A DNA stretch of 64,000 nucleotides, taken from positions 1,178,001 to 1,242,000 of the forward strand of contig CP134492.1 of NCBI GenBank assembly GCA_031761875.1, in the 5' to 3' direction. Position numbers and translations under genes: made by a program. Positions 15,296 through 24,209 of this stretch are shown here, piece by piece; the stretch's first letter is position 1; each line of letters opens with the position of its first letter. The notes below the pieces were generated by a model. That model was not told where the DNA came from, searched no databases, and saw nothing but the letters and a program-made list of their open reading frames with translations. This DNA is from Bacillaceae bacterium IKA-2 (GTDB lineage Bacteria > Bacillota > Bacilli > Bacillales > Anaerobacillaceae).

Positions 15296-17076
15296 TGTTT
15301 TGGAGAAGTGTTGTTGGAAAGTTATGGTTTACAATTCTTTTGTTAGTATCGGTAGTGCTAACAATTCTTACAATTATGCTATTGCAATACTTTGGAAAAT
15401 TTCACGCGGATCAAGCCCAAGAACAATTAACAGGCCATGCTCTTATGATTGCGTCAATATTAGAAGAATATGATACGGAAGAAGCTGCAATGGCTACGAG
15501 TAAAAAAATCATTGATCATTCCAATGCAAAATTGCTTTTATTGAAAAATGGAGATGAGTATTGGTATTATCCTGAAGAAGACAATATACCAGTTGAACTA
15601 TTACAACGAGATCCAGAACTTTCAAGAGTAATCATTAATAATGAGATTGTGATTACTAGAGGTGATTTTCCATTGTACTTAAATGGTGAAGAAATTCATA
15701 ATGAAGTACTTGTAGTCGGAGTTCCTCTTGACTTATCTGACGGTGAGAGTGGTACGTTATTTATCTATCAATATCTACAAGTAGTAGAGGAAGCTGCTGC
15801 ACAAACAAAAAAAATCATCTTTCTAGCAGCAGGAATTGCGATTGTTTTGACGACGATTTTTGCCTTCTTCTTATCAACAAGAATTACAGCGCCACTTCGA
15901 AAAATGCGACTTGCTTCATTGGAAGTGGCTAAAGGAAATTTTGAGACGAAGGTCCCAATTCTAACTCGCGATGAAATAGGTTCATTAGCGATGGCATTTA
16001 ACCGAATGGGCAGAGTCCTAAACACCAATTTAATGGCCTTAAATCAAGAAAAAGAACAGCTATCAAGAATATTAAGTAGTATGGCAGATGGGGTTATTAC
16101 ATTAGATAGAAGAGGGTCAATTATGGTCACAAACCCTCCTGCGGAGCAATTTATTCAAGCATGGTATTTCGAACAAAGCTTAAAAAATAATCTAATTACA
16201 AATGACTTACCAAAAGCAATTAAAAAACTTTTCCAACAAGTTGTTGCGCTAGAGAAAGAACAAATGACAGAAATTGATGTACAGGGTCGAACTTGGGTTA
16301 TATTAATGACTCCTTTGTATGACGAAAATTTTATTCGTGGAGCGGTCGCTGTTTTGCGAGATATGACAGAAGAACGGTTACATGATAAGCTGCGAAAAGA
16401 TTTTATTGCTAATGTTTCTCACGAACTTCGAACGCCGATTGCGATGCTTCAGGGATATAGTGAAGCAATTATTGATGGGGTTGCCGGTTCTGAAGAAGAG
16501 AAAATAGAGTTAGTCCAAATTATCTATGATGAATCGTTACGAATGGGCCGACTTGTAAATGAATTTCTTGATTTGGCTCGAATGGAAGCTGGGCATATGC
16601 AGTTAAATATTGAGTCTATTAATATTAGGGAATTTGCAAGGCGCGTTTTAAGGAAATTTCAAGGAGTGGCTAAAGATCTTAATATCGAATTGAGAGCAGA
16701 AATTTGGGAAGTTGAATCGAATATTATGGTTGATCCTGATCGGATTGAGCAAGTTTTAACCAATTTAATTGACAATGCGATCCGCCATACTAAGGATCAG
16801 GGATCAGTTACTCTAGCTATTTCACCGCTTAGAGAGGGACTTAAAATTGATATCCGTGATACTGGTGCAGGAATTCCCGAAGAAGACATACCATTTGTTT
16901 TTGAGCGATTTTATAAAGCTGATAAAGCACGAACTAGAGGCAGAGCAGGTACAGGACTTGGTCTTGCAATTGTAAAAAATATTGTTGAAGCACATAACGG
17001 TCATCTTTCAGTTAGTAGTAAATTAGGAATTGGTACGACATTCTCATTTTTTATTCCTTTGAAAAATGAAGAATAA
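15295..17076 (+). CDS. resE: Sensor histidine kinase ResE
   Basis: A 593-residue membrane kinase: first transmembrane helix at about 10-30, extracytoplasmic domain, second helix at about 172-195, HAMP linker, PAS domain (about 255-360), HisKA with NVSHELRTP (His376 is the phospho-acceptor), and an HATPase domain with the N box (NLIDNAIRHT), DTGAGIPEED and GTGLGLAIVKN. It partners ResD and is translationally coupled to it. The signal sensed by ResE is linked to oxygen limitation and nitric oxide in B. subtilis. A strong terminator follows. Confidence 0.95.
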   Translation: MFWRSVVGKLWFTILLLVSVVLTILTIMLLQYFGKFHADQAQEQLTGHALMIASILEEYDTEEAAMATSKKIIDHSNAKLLLLKNGDEYWYYPEEDNIPVELLQRDPELSRVIINNEIVITRGDFPLYLNGEEIHNEVLVVGVPLDLSDGESGTLFIYQYLQVVEEAAAQTKKIIFLAAGIAIVLTTIFAFFLSTRITAPLRKMRLASLEVAKGNFETKVPILTRDEIGSLAMAFNRMGRVLNTNLMALNQEKEQLSRILSSMADGVITLDRRGSIMVTNPPAEQFIQAWYFEQSLKNNLITNDLPKAIKKLFQQVVALEKEQMTEIDVQGRTWVILMTPLYDENFIRGAVAVLRDMTEERLHDKLRKDFIANVSHELRTPIAMLQGYSEAIIDGVAGSEEEKIELVQIIYDESLRMGRLVNEFLDLARMEAGHMQLNIESINIREFARRVLRKFQGVAKDLNIELRAEIWEVESNIMVDPDRIEQVLTNLIDNAIRHTKDQGSVTLAISPLREGLKIDIRDTGAGIPEEDIPFVFERFYKADKARTRGRAGTGLGLAIVKNIVEAHNGHLSVSSKLGIGTTFSFFIPLKNEE

Positions 17077-17117
17077 AAAACAGGAAAAATTCCCTAATGG
17101 AATTTTTCCTGTTTTTT
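17075..17117 (+). terminator. Terminator after resE
   Basis: A 19-base near-perfect stem (AAAAAACAGGAAAAATTCC and its inverse) with a CTAAT loop, followed by more T residues; it begins at the resE stop. Confidence 0.93.
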
Positions 17118-17120
17118 TTT

Positions 17121-17160
17121 AGTTGGAAAGTTGGAAAGATGAAACTAATCACTAACCAAC
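17121..17160. repeat. Short TTGGAAAG repeat, copy 1
   Basis: AGTTGGAAAGTTGGAAAG at 17121-17138 followed by ACTAATCACTAACCAAC at 17144-17160. Both parts recur near 47596 and 52230, marking a dispersed element. Confidence 0.55.
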
Positions 17161-17164
17161 TTTT

Positions 17165-17680
17165 TTATCTGTCTTTATAAATTTCGCGCATAACATGGGC
17201 AAGTTCTGGAACGATTAGTTTTGTCATTGCTAGCTTCACAGCACCAGAAGAACCGGGCATAGAAAAAACAGCAGTTGCTCCGCGAACACCAGCGATTGCT
17301 CGGCTTAAAATAGCTGCTGGTCCAATGTCTTCAGCATAGCTTAAATAACGAAAGATTTCACCAAAACCAGGCATTTCTTTATCTAACATCCCTTTAACGG
17401 CTTCATATGTAGTATCTCTAAACGTAATCCCAGTACCCCCGTTTAATAATACGGTCTCAACTTCAGGGCGTTCAGATGCTTCACGGATCAAAGCTTGAAT
17501 TTGTGTATATTCATCTTTGACAATCTGATAGTCAACGACATTGTAGTTCCCGTTCTCTTCTAATAGTTGTTTCATAAGTTGTCCGCTTTTATCTGTTTCT
17601 TCTGTTCTCGTATCTGAAACAGTAATAATCATACAATTGACAGTTTTTGGAGCTTCTTTACGATGCTCTTCAACACTCAT
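17165..17680 (-). CDS. moaB: Molybdenum cofactor biosynthesis protein MoaB
   Basis: A 171-residue MogA/MoaB-fold protein with TVSDTRTEETDKSG at the start, the GGTGIT loop (LNGGTGITFRDTT) and MPGSSGAV later, the residues that bind and adenylylate molybdopterin. It acts in the cytoplasm in the late steps of molybdenum cofactor synthesis. AGGAGG lies eight bases before the ATG. It stands alone on the minus strand, convergent with resE; no other moa/moe gene is in the window. Confidence 0.94.
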   Translation of the reverse strand: MSVEEHRKEAPKTVNCMIITVSDTRTEETDKSGQLMKQLLEENGNYNVVDYQIVKDEYTQIQALIREASERPEVETVLLNGGTGITFRDTTYEAVKGMLDKEMPGFGEIFRYLSYAEDIGPAAILSRAIAGVRGATAVFSMPGSSGAVKLAMTKLIVPELAHVMREIYKDR

Positions 17681-17829
17681 GGGTAAAACCTCCTAAAATC
17701 TGATAAGTAACAATTAAATTATATCATAATTTGTAATTATCAGAAATAACACTGTTCAAGGCGGTTGTTTATTATGTATAATGAAAGACAAGTAAATCAA
17801 TAGTTATCTTTAAGGTCACCTTACTTTGT

Positions 17830-18030
17830 TCTAAAGATAGGTGTTAAAAGGGAAGCTGGTGTAAGTCCAGTGCGGTCCCGCCACTGTAAACGCTTAAAGT
17901 GCTTGTTTGAAAAAAACAACGAGTGCTCAAATGTTTTAATATCCACTGTCAGTGTTGATGGGAAGGGAAAACATTTGTAATAATGCGTAAGTCAGGAGAC
18001 CTACCTTAAAGAAGTTGTGTAACCTTCGAG
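17830..18030 (+). promoter_or_regulatory. Cobalamin riboswitch (adenosylcobalamin-responsive leader)
   Basis: The region contains the B12-box hallmarks in order: AAAAGGGAAGC, GGTGTAAGTCCAGTGCGG, the CCCGCCACTGT core (17877-17887), and GTCAGGAGACCTACC (17991-18005). A TATAAT -10 element at 17777-17782 suggests transcription starts near 17789. The aptamer precedes a terminator (18094-18121) and then btuF, so B12 should shut off the whole downstream salvage operon by premature termination. The exact ends are estimated. Confidence 0.95.
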
Positions 18031-18093
18031 GAAAAGGTGAGCAGTTATGTTCATCGTTGTTTATTAAAATGGCCATGCATATACCTGACTTCC

Positions 18094-18121
18094 AAAGTTC
18101 CCTTAGCGGGGGACTTTTTTC
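18094..18121 (+). terminator. Riboswitch expression-platform terminator
   Basis: AAAGTTCCC pairs with GGGGACTTT (one G-T pair) and is followed by TTT. Its place between the cobalamin aptamer and btuF fits the off-state hairpin of the switch. Confidence 0.85.
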
Positions 18122-18190
18122 TATTTAGTAGAATGAATTTCATTCAGTAACGTTGATTTATAAAATATTCAATAAAAAAGGAGATTTTTT

Positions 18191-19117
18191 ATGAAGAAAT
18201 GGCTATTTATTTTCGTAATGATATTTTTAGCAACAAGTTTAACGGTGGGTTGTAACAGTACAGATGTAACAAATCAAGGGCTAACAGTTACTGACGCTCT
18301 TGGAAATGAAGTAACGGATGTTGAAAATCCAGAACGGATTATTTCACTTATTCCAAGTATAACGGAAACGATATTTGCCTTGGGTAAAGGAGATCAGCTA
18401 GTTGGTAGAACTGATTGGTGTAATTATCCCGAGCAAGTAACAGAGATTGCAAGTGTCGGCGATATGCAATTTGATGTTGAAAAGGTCTTATCGCTGAAGC
18501 CGGATTTAGTTTTATCACACGAGTCTAGTGCTTTTAGCTCGGAAGAAGGACTAGAGCAACTGAGAAATGCAGGAATTACAATAGTTGTAGTAAAAAATGA
18601 TACTTCAATTAATGATGTTTTAGAAACCATTGAACTGATTGGTGAAGTTATTGGGACTCATGAAAAAGCAAAACAACTAACTGCTGAGATGAATGCTAGT
18701 TTTACAGCGATTAGTGAAAAAGTAGCTTCTATTTCTGAAGAAGATATGGTAACGGTTTGGGTAGAAGTTTCCCCGGCACCAGATATATTTACAACAGGTC
18801 AAGGTACCTTTATGCATGAAATGCTAGAACTAATCAATGCAAATAACTCTGCTGGTAATCTAGAAGGGTGGGTGGCATTTACCGAAGAAGACGCAGTTAG
18901 TTTAAACCCTGATGTGATTGTTACGACATATGGACACTATATAGAAAATGCAGCAGACCAAGTAAAAAGTCGTCAAGGCTGGAAAGAAGTTACTGCCGTA
19001 AAAAACGACCGTGTTTATGACATTCATTCCGATAAAGTTACGCGCTCAGGGCCTCGTTTAGCAGAAGGAGTAGAAGAACTTGCAGCGATTATTTATCCGC
19101 AAATTTTTGGGAAATAA
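18191..19117 (+). CDS. btuF: Cobalamin/cobinamide ABC transporter substrate-binding lipoprotein BtuF
   Basis: A 308-residue lipoprotein (lipobox TVGC) with the periplasmic-binding fold of the iron-siderophore/B12 group: PERIISLIPSITETIFALG near the start, the family GRTDWCNYP turn, and a second lobe with EDAVSLNPDVIVTTYG. It captures corrinoids outside the cell for BtuC/BtuD. Being first after a cobalamin riboswitch and followed by btuC and btuD supports cobalamin rather than iron chelates as ligand. The 3' end overlaps the predicted btuC start. Confidence 0.93.
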   Translation: MKKWLFIFVMIFLATSLTVGCNSTDVTNQGLTVTDALGNEVTDVENPERIISLIPSITETIFALGKGDQLVGRTDWCNYPEQVTEIASVGDMQFDVEKVLSLKPDLVLSHESSAFSSEEGLEQLRNAGITIVVVKNDTSINDVLETIELIGEVIGTHEKAKQLTAEMNASFTAISEKVASISEEDMVTVWVEVSPAPDIFTTGQGTFMHEMLELINANNSAGNLEGWVAFTEEDAVSLNPDVIVTTYGHYIENAADQVKSRQGWKEVTAVKNDRVYDIHSDKVTRSGPRLAEGVEELAAIIYPQIFGK

Positions 19118-20132
19118 AATACTCTTTGCATATGTGCTAGCAAGTATGGTGTTAGTCATTTCTATAGTAATGGGGATATCGGTAGGTAGTCTATCGATTC
19201 CCTTTTCAACAGTTGTAAAAGTTATTTTTAGTAGCTTATTCTATTTTCCATTACCGGTAGATGTTGATTCGATTTACGTATCGATTATCTTAGACATTAG
19301 GTTTCCTAGAGTGCTGCTTGCCATGCTTGTAGGGGCGTCGTTATCGTTAGCAGGAGCCGCATTTCAAGGATTTTTAAAAAATCCGTTAGCAGACCCGTAT
19401 ACGTTAGGAGTTTCTTCTGGAGCTGCTTTAGGTGCCGTAATTGTTTTATTTTTTGGAGTATCAATACCGTTCTTAGGTAAGCTGACATTGCCATTAGTGA
19501 GTATTTTTTCAGGTTTCGTTACGTTACTACTAGTGATCTCATTTGCAAAATCAATTAATCGTCAAATGGCAGTTGAAACAATTATTTTAACAGGAATTAT
19601 TTTTAGTTCATTTTTAGGATCACTTATTTCCTTAATGATTGCCTTAACAGGCGATGAGTTGCGGCAAATTATTACATGGTTAATGGGAAGTGTCTCGATG
19701 CGTGGTTGGGAACACGTTATGCTACAAGCACCGTTCTTTTTGATAGGGTCAATCATTTTATTATTTAATAGTCGAGAATTAAATGCCTTAAGTTTCGGTG
19801 AAGAAACAGCCAAGCATCTTGGCGTAAATATTCAGCTTCGAAAAATGATGATTCTATTAGGGGCTTCTTTGTTAACAGGTTCCGCTGTCGCTGTTTCAGG
19901 GACGATTGGTTTTGTCGGCTTAGTGATTCCTCATTTAGTAAGGTTATTATGGGGAGCAGATCATAAACACCTTTTACCATTAGCGATGTTATTTGGCGGA
20001 GCATTTTTAATTTTAGCAGACCTTGTTGCAAGAACATTGATAGCGCCGACAGAACTACCGATTGGGGTCATTACAGCGTTAATTGGTGGACCGGTATTTG
20101 CGGTTATTCTATTTAAAACGAGCAGGAAATAG
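19080..20132 (+). CDS. btuC: Cobalamin ABC transporter permease BtuC (FecCD family)
   Basis: A protein of up to 350 residues with about ten transmembrane helices and FecCD/BtuC landmarks: RFPRVLLAMLVGASLSLAGAAFQGFLKNPLADPYTLGVSSGA, then GTIGFVGLVIPHLVRLLWG, the cytoplasmic loop that meets the ATPase. The start is uncertain. TTG 19080 has AGAAGGAG nine bases upstream and overlaps btuF by 38 bases; a TTG at 19107 would give a shorter N-terminus but has no ribosome site. Confidence 0.93.
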   Translation: MQRLFIRKFLGNKILFAYVLASMVLVISIVMGISVGSLSIPFSTVVKVIFSSLFYFPLPVDVDSIYVSIILDIRFPRVLLAMLVGASLSLAGAAFQGFLKNPLADPYTLGVSSGAALGAVIVLFFGVSIPFLGKLTLPLVSIFSGFVTLLLVISFAKSINRQMAVETIILTGIIFSSFLGSLISLMIALTGDELRQIITWLMGSVSMRGWEHVMLQAPFFLIGSIILLFNSRELNALSFGEETAKHLGVNIQLRKMMILLGASLLTGSAVAVSGTIGFVGLVIPHLVRLLWGADHKHLLPLAMLFGGAFLILADLVARTLIAPTELPIGVITALIGGPVFAVILFKTSRK

Positions 20133-20148
20133 CAAGGAGGGGTATTCG

Positions 20149-21636
20149 ATGATACTAGATGTCAATAATTTATCCGGGGGCTATAATGGGATTGAAATAG
20201 TCAGTAACATTTCATTTTCAGTTTCAAAAGGAGAAATTTTAGGGATTATTGGTCCGAATGGTAGTGGTAAAACGACATTATTAAAAATGATCAGTGGACT
20301 GCTCCCAATAAGTGCTGGTCAAATTCTTCTCAATGATCGGACGCTTGCTACTTACTCGTCAAAAGAACTTGCCCGGGAAATTGCCGTACTTCCGCAAAAC
20401 TCTGAATCCTCATTTACATACAATGTGAAAGATATTGTTGCGCTAGGAAGGTACCCCCATCAAAAAGGTTTTTTTGATGTAACTAAAAATAAAGATCTTG
20501 AAATTGTTGCTGAAGCAATGAACCAAACGAAAGTTAGTAAATTTAGCGATCATTATTTTCATACATTAAGTGGCGGAGAACAACAAAGAGTTTTACTTGC
20601 ACGTGCATTAGCCCAAGAGCCTAAATTATTACTTCTTGATGAACCAACAAATCATTTAGATATATCCTTTCAAATGGGCTTGTTAGATTCTCTAAGAGAG
20701 TGGACGAAGCAAAAATCACTAACCGTGGTAGCCATTTTACACGATCTAAATATGGCCAGTCTATATTGTGATCGAATCTTACTTTTGGATGAAGGTAAAC
20801 AGATAGCTTTGGATAAACCAAATATCGTCATGGAAGAAAGACAATTGGAAAAAATTTATCAAACACCATTAAGGAGAAAACAACATCCAGTTGTCCCCAA
20901 ACCGCTAATAACACTGCTTCCAAAAAATGGTCAAAGTGATCAACATGAACAACAAAAACTACTTACTAGGTTAACTGTATCGAAAACAGCTGAATTAATA
21001 GTCATTAAAAGTCCAGTTCAATTTAAAACGTTATCTTCAGCTGTATTAGGAGCTGGATTTAGCTGGGAGAAAACGTTTGTGAATAGACACGTCCATTTCG
21101 ATTACTGCTGTGACAATGTCGAAGTTGAGTTTAAAGCTTTCTTAGAGGACAAAAATTTAGATGCTTCTGAAACGATCGGGATGATGACTGCAGCTAAGCT
21201 AGAAGACGCCTCATTTATCGAAAGAAATGAAACTGATTTTGATATATTTGTAGTAGTAACAGTCGGGATTTCTAATGCGATCGATGCCTCAAAAGCTTAT
21301 TATCATCACGAGACGAACTCAGAGGTCGGAACGATTAATATCTTTATTTTTATTGAAGGAGATTTAAGTGAAGCGGCCTTCGTGCAAGCAATGATGACAG
21401 CAACAGAGGCAAAGGTGAAAGCGCTACATGATGAACAGGTAATAGATCAACTAACGGGGACGTTGGCAACTGGGACATCCACTGATAGCTTGTTGATTGC
21501 GGCGACTCAGACAGGAACTGTTTTACCGTATGCCGGTACCGTTACGCCACTTGGAAAAACAATTGGACTTGTCATATACGAAGCAACGGTGACAGCGATC
21601 CGCCGCAATAAAAAGAGATTGGCTTCCCAATTATGA
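20149..21636 (+). CDS. btuD: BtuD-CbiZ fusion: B12 transporter ATPase plus adenosylcobinamide amidohydrolase
   Basis: Residues 1-255 are an ABC ATPase with Walker A GPNGSGKTT, signature LSGGEQQR and Walker B LLLLDEPTNHLD. After a short linker, residues 280-495 carry CbiZ motifs: NRHVHFDYCC, GMMTAAK, VTVGISNA, GTSTDSLLIA and YAGTVTPLGKTIG. CbiZ cleaves the amide of adenosyl(pseudo)cobamides to adenosylcobyric acid, so imported foreign corrinoids can be rebuilt with the cell's own lower ligand. BtuD-CbiZ fusions are known in alkaliphilic bacilli. ATG 20149 follows AAGGAGGGG; the longer frame from 20083 lies within btuC. Confidence 0.93.
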   Translation: MILDVNNLSGGYNGIEIVSNISFSVSKGEILGIIGPNGSGKTTLLKMISGLLPISAGQILLNDRTLATYSSKELAREIAVLPQNSESSFTYNVKDIVALGRYPHQKGFFDVTKNKDLEIVAEAMNQTKVSKFSDHYFHTLSGGEQQRVLLARALAQEPKLLLLDEPTNHLDISFQMGLLDSLREWTKQKSLTVVAILHDLNMASLYCDRILLLDEGKQIALDKPNIVMEERQLEKIYQTPLRRKQHPVVPKPLITLLPKNGQSDQHEQQKLLTRLTVSKTAELIVIKSPVQFKTLSSAVLGAGFSWEKTFVNRHVHFDYCCDNVEVEFKAFLEDKNLDASETIGMMTAAKLEDASFIERNETDFDIFVVVTVGISNAIDASKAYYHHETNSEVGTINIFIFIEGDLSEAAFVQAMMTATEAKVKALHDEQVIDQLTGTLATGTSTDSLLIAATQTGTVLPYAGTVTPLGKTIGLVIYEATVTAIRRNKKRLASQL

Positions 21637-22604
21637 TTGAAACTCATCTGCTAGCCTTAACATTAGCTTTTCTAATCGATTTACTAATCGGTGATCCTAA
21701 ATCGCTCCCTCATCCTGTTAGGGGAATGGGTAACGTAATTGCATTACTGGAGAAAAAACTCAATTACGGTTCCAATCGAAAGCTAAAAGGAACTGTATTT
21801 TTGTTAGTCTATTTACTGTTAATTGCAGTTGTTGTCATCGTAGTTTTAGTACTAGCATATCAGCTGAACTTTATACTCGGTATCGCTGTTGAAGCTTGGA
21901 TTATTTCAACGACAATAGCGACGAAAGGTTTAAAAGATGCAGCAATTCAAGTGTATTTGCCTTTAAAGGAAAATGATTTTGTAACAGCAAGACAAAACTT
22001 AGCAATGATCGTGGGCAGAGATACTGAAAGACTAAATGAGGAAGAAATTGTTCGCGGTGCTGTTGAGACTGTCGCCGAAAATACGAGCGATGGGGTTACC
22101 GCACCTCTATTTTACGCTTTGCTCGGTGGCGGGTTTTTGGCGATACTTTACCGAGCTGTTAACACCTCTGACTCAATGGTTGGCTACACAAATGATCGTT
22201 ATAAACAGTTCGGATTTGCAGCAGCGAAACTTGATGATCTTTTAAATTTTCTACCGAGCCGATTGTCAGCATTTGTAATGTTGCTCGTTAATCGTCCGCT
22301 TGGAAATAGAAAAAGAAGTGAATGTTTCACGGTTTTATTTCGGGATGCAAAAAAACATCCAAGTCCAAATAGTGGTTGGTTAGAAGCGGCGATGGCGAGC
22401 CTTTTGCTCGTTCAACTAGGTGGCATAAATACATATAAAGGAATTAAATCGCATAGGGCAAAAATGGGAGATCCGCTGATGCCATTACAACGTGATCATC
22501 TCATCATTTGCAATCAATTTATGGTAAAAACGTGCTTTGGCTTTTTACTTATGTTGTGGTTAATTGGAGGTGTTTTTTATGTTATTACCAAGTCATGGAG
22601 CTAA
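21633..22604 (+). CDS. cbiB: Adenosylcobinamide-phosphate synthase CbiB
   Basis: A 323-residue membrane protein with the CbiB motifs LIGDPKSLPHPVRGMG near the start and AENTSDGVTAPLFYALLGG in the middle. It joins aminopropanol (or its phosphate) to adenosylcobyric acid, the product of CbiZ and CbiP, giving adenosylcobinamide (phosphate). It overlaps btuD-cbiZ by four bases (ATGA) and cobD by 26, so synthesis of the three is coupled. Confidence 0.95.
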   Translation: MIETHLLALTLAFLIDLLIGDPKSLPHPVRGMGNVIALLEKKLNYGSNRKLKGTVFLLVYLLLIAVVVIVVLVLAYQLNFILGIAVEAWIISTTIATKGLKDAAIQVYLPLKENDFVTARQNLAMIVGRDTERLNEEEIVRGAVETVAENTSDGVTAPLFYALLGGGFLAILYRAVNTSDSMVGYTNDRYKQFGFAAAKLDDLLNFLPSRLSAFVMLLVNRPLGNRKRSECFTVLFRDAKKHPSPNSGWLEAAMASLLLVQLGGINTYKGIKSHRAKMGDPLMPLQRDHLIICNQFMVKTCFGFLLMLWLIGGVFYVITKSWS

Positions 22605-23655
22605 TCCTGAAAAGTTAACAGAACTATTACAGCTCCCGTTACGAGCGGATGCAATTGATTTTAGTGTTAATACAGCGCCATTTCCGCTCCAAGCTAAAAT
22701 TACTGCTAATTGGTCAGAGTATCTAGAGACAATTACAAAGTATCCAGACCCCTTGTCAGGGCAGTTAAAAGAAATAATCGCTCGTAAAGAAAAGCTTACT
22801 ACGTCTGAAATTTTAGTCGGTAACGGTGCTGCACAGTTAATTTTTTTAATTGCGATGTTTTTTGCGGAAAAACGAGTCGTCATTGTCGAGCCAACCTTTT
22901 CTGAATATCGAGATGCCTGTAAAATATTTTCGTGTCACGTGGAGGCGCACCATTTACAAAAACCATGGCAACTTAATATAGAAAATTTAATTAATACTTG
23001 TAAAAATAACGATCTGCTTTTTATCTGTAATCCGAATAACCCAACTGGAGTAGCTTATTCAGCTCAGGAACTTGAATTTTTGATTGCCAGAGTAGCTGAA
23101 TTGGGAGTTACTGTCGTCGTTGATGAAGCATTTTACGACTTTAAACTTGACGGAGCAACCGTGATTCAATTAGTCAGTAAATATCCGAATTTAGTTGTGT
23201 TACGATCACTTACAAAAATGTATGGAATTGCCGGAATTCGTTTAGGTTACTTAGCGGCAAATCCAACATTCATAAAAAATATAAGTCCCTTTCAAAATCC
23301 TTGGAGTGTCAATGGCCTCGCCCAAAAACTAGGCATTGAGTGCTTAGAAGATACCGCTTATGTAAAAAAAATTCAAGAATTTGTTGCACAAGAGCGACAG
23401 CGGATTTTCCCGATTTTAGAAAGTTACGATTATGAAATATCTAAGTCAGAAGTGAATTTTTACCTTTTAAAAGAAAAAAACAAGCAGGAAGATTGTTTGC
23501 CGCTGATTAAATACTTGATTAAGCGTGGGATTATCCCGCGGCATACATATAATTTCCCTTTCCTAGATGGTACTTACCTGCGATTAGCAATCAAAACCAA
23601 GAGAGAAAACAATCAGCTTCTGACAGCTTTACAAGGCTGGAAAAGCCAATGTTAA
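22579..23655 (+). CDS. cobD: L-threonine-O-3-phosphate decarboxylase CobD (PLP enzyme)
   Basis: A 358-residue fold-type I PLP enzyme close to HisC. It has the N-terminal MLLPSHGANPEKL typical of CobD, FICNPNNPTG, DEAFYDF and the PLP lysine in LRSLTKMYGIAGIRLGY. It makes (R)-1-amino-2-propanol phosphate for CbiB, which precedes it. ATG 22579 is chosen since GGAGGTG ends six bases before; a longer TTG frame begins at 22564. Histidinol-phosphate aminotransferase is the main alternative, but operon context argues for CobD. Confidence 0.93.
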   Translation: MLLPSHGANPEKLTELLQLPLRADAIDFSVNTAPFPLQAKITANWSEYLETITKYPDPLSGQLKEIIARKEKLTTSEILVGNGAAQLIFLIAMFFAEKRVVIVEPTFSEYRDACKIFSCHVEAHHLQKPWQLNIENLINTCKNNDLLFICNPNNPTGVAYSAQELEFLIARVAELGVTVVVDEAFYDFKLDGATVIQLVSKYPNLVVLRSLTKMYGIAGIRLGYLAANPTFIKNISPFQNPWSVNGLAQKLGIECLEDTAYVKKIQEFVAQERQRIFPILESYDYEISKSEVNFYLLKEKNKQEDCLPLIKYLIKRGIIPRHTYNFPFLDGTYLRLAIKTKRENNQLLTALQGWKSQC

Positions 23656-24209
23656 TTTTTATTAGTGGCGGCGTCAGAAGTGGGAAAAGTTCTTTTGCTG
23701 AAAAACTTGCTTATTCTCTAGTAACTCCGAGCCAAGCCAAGCTTATTTACGTAGCAACAAGTCTTGGTGGCGATCATGAGATGCAAATGCGGATTGAAAG
23801 ACATCAGATTGACCGGATCAACAGTGGTTACCTATGGGAAACGAGAGAGCAACCTGTCAATTTAGAGAAATTGTTACCATTTTTTGCAAACGATCAGATC
23901 GTGCTTATTGATTGCTTAACAATACTTGTCGCTAACGAATTATTTTCAGAACTCGGCAAGTGGGATGATCCTTTCTATGTACAGGGAATATATACGAGAA
24001 TCGTCAATTTCATAGATGAAATTGGACGGCGAGGTATCGTAACAATGATCGTTTCTAATGAATTGTTTAACGACAGCATTGATTACGACGAGGCGACACT
24101 AATCTATTTGAAATTAGTGGCTCAGCTACATCAAATGCTTGTCAAAAAAGCCAGTTCTGCGTATTTGGTTGAAGTTGGTATTCCGCTTCAGATGAAAGGG
24201 TGTGAATAA
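23649..24209 (+). CDS. cobU: CobU-type adenosylcobinamide kinase/guanylyltransferase, kinase-site-intact paralog
   Basis: A 186-residue CobU family protein with an intact P-loop (GGVRSGKSS, residues 7-15), the histidine that CobU guanylylates (IERHQ, His52) and LIDCLT (Asp88). The family's conserved C-terminal block NEVGxGIVPxxxxxRxxRDxxGxxNQ is degenerate here: VSNELFNDSIDYDEATLIYLK. CobU phosphorylates adenosylcobinamide and transfers GMP to give AdoCbi-GDP. A second CobU-like gene at 27078 shows the opposite pattern. It overlaps cobD by seven bases and abuts cbiP. Confidence 0.9.
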   Translation: MLIFISGGVRSGKSSFAEKLAYSLVTPSQAKLIYVATSLGGDHEMQMRIERHQIDRINSGYLWETREQPVNLEKLLPFFANDQIVLIDCLTILVANELFSELGKWDDPFYVQGIYTRIVNFIDEIGRRGIVTMIVSNELFNDSIDYDEATLIYLKLVAQLHQMLVKKASSAYLVEVGIPLQMKGCE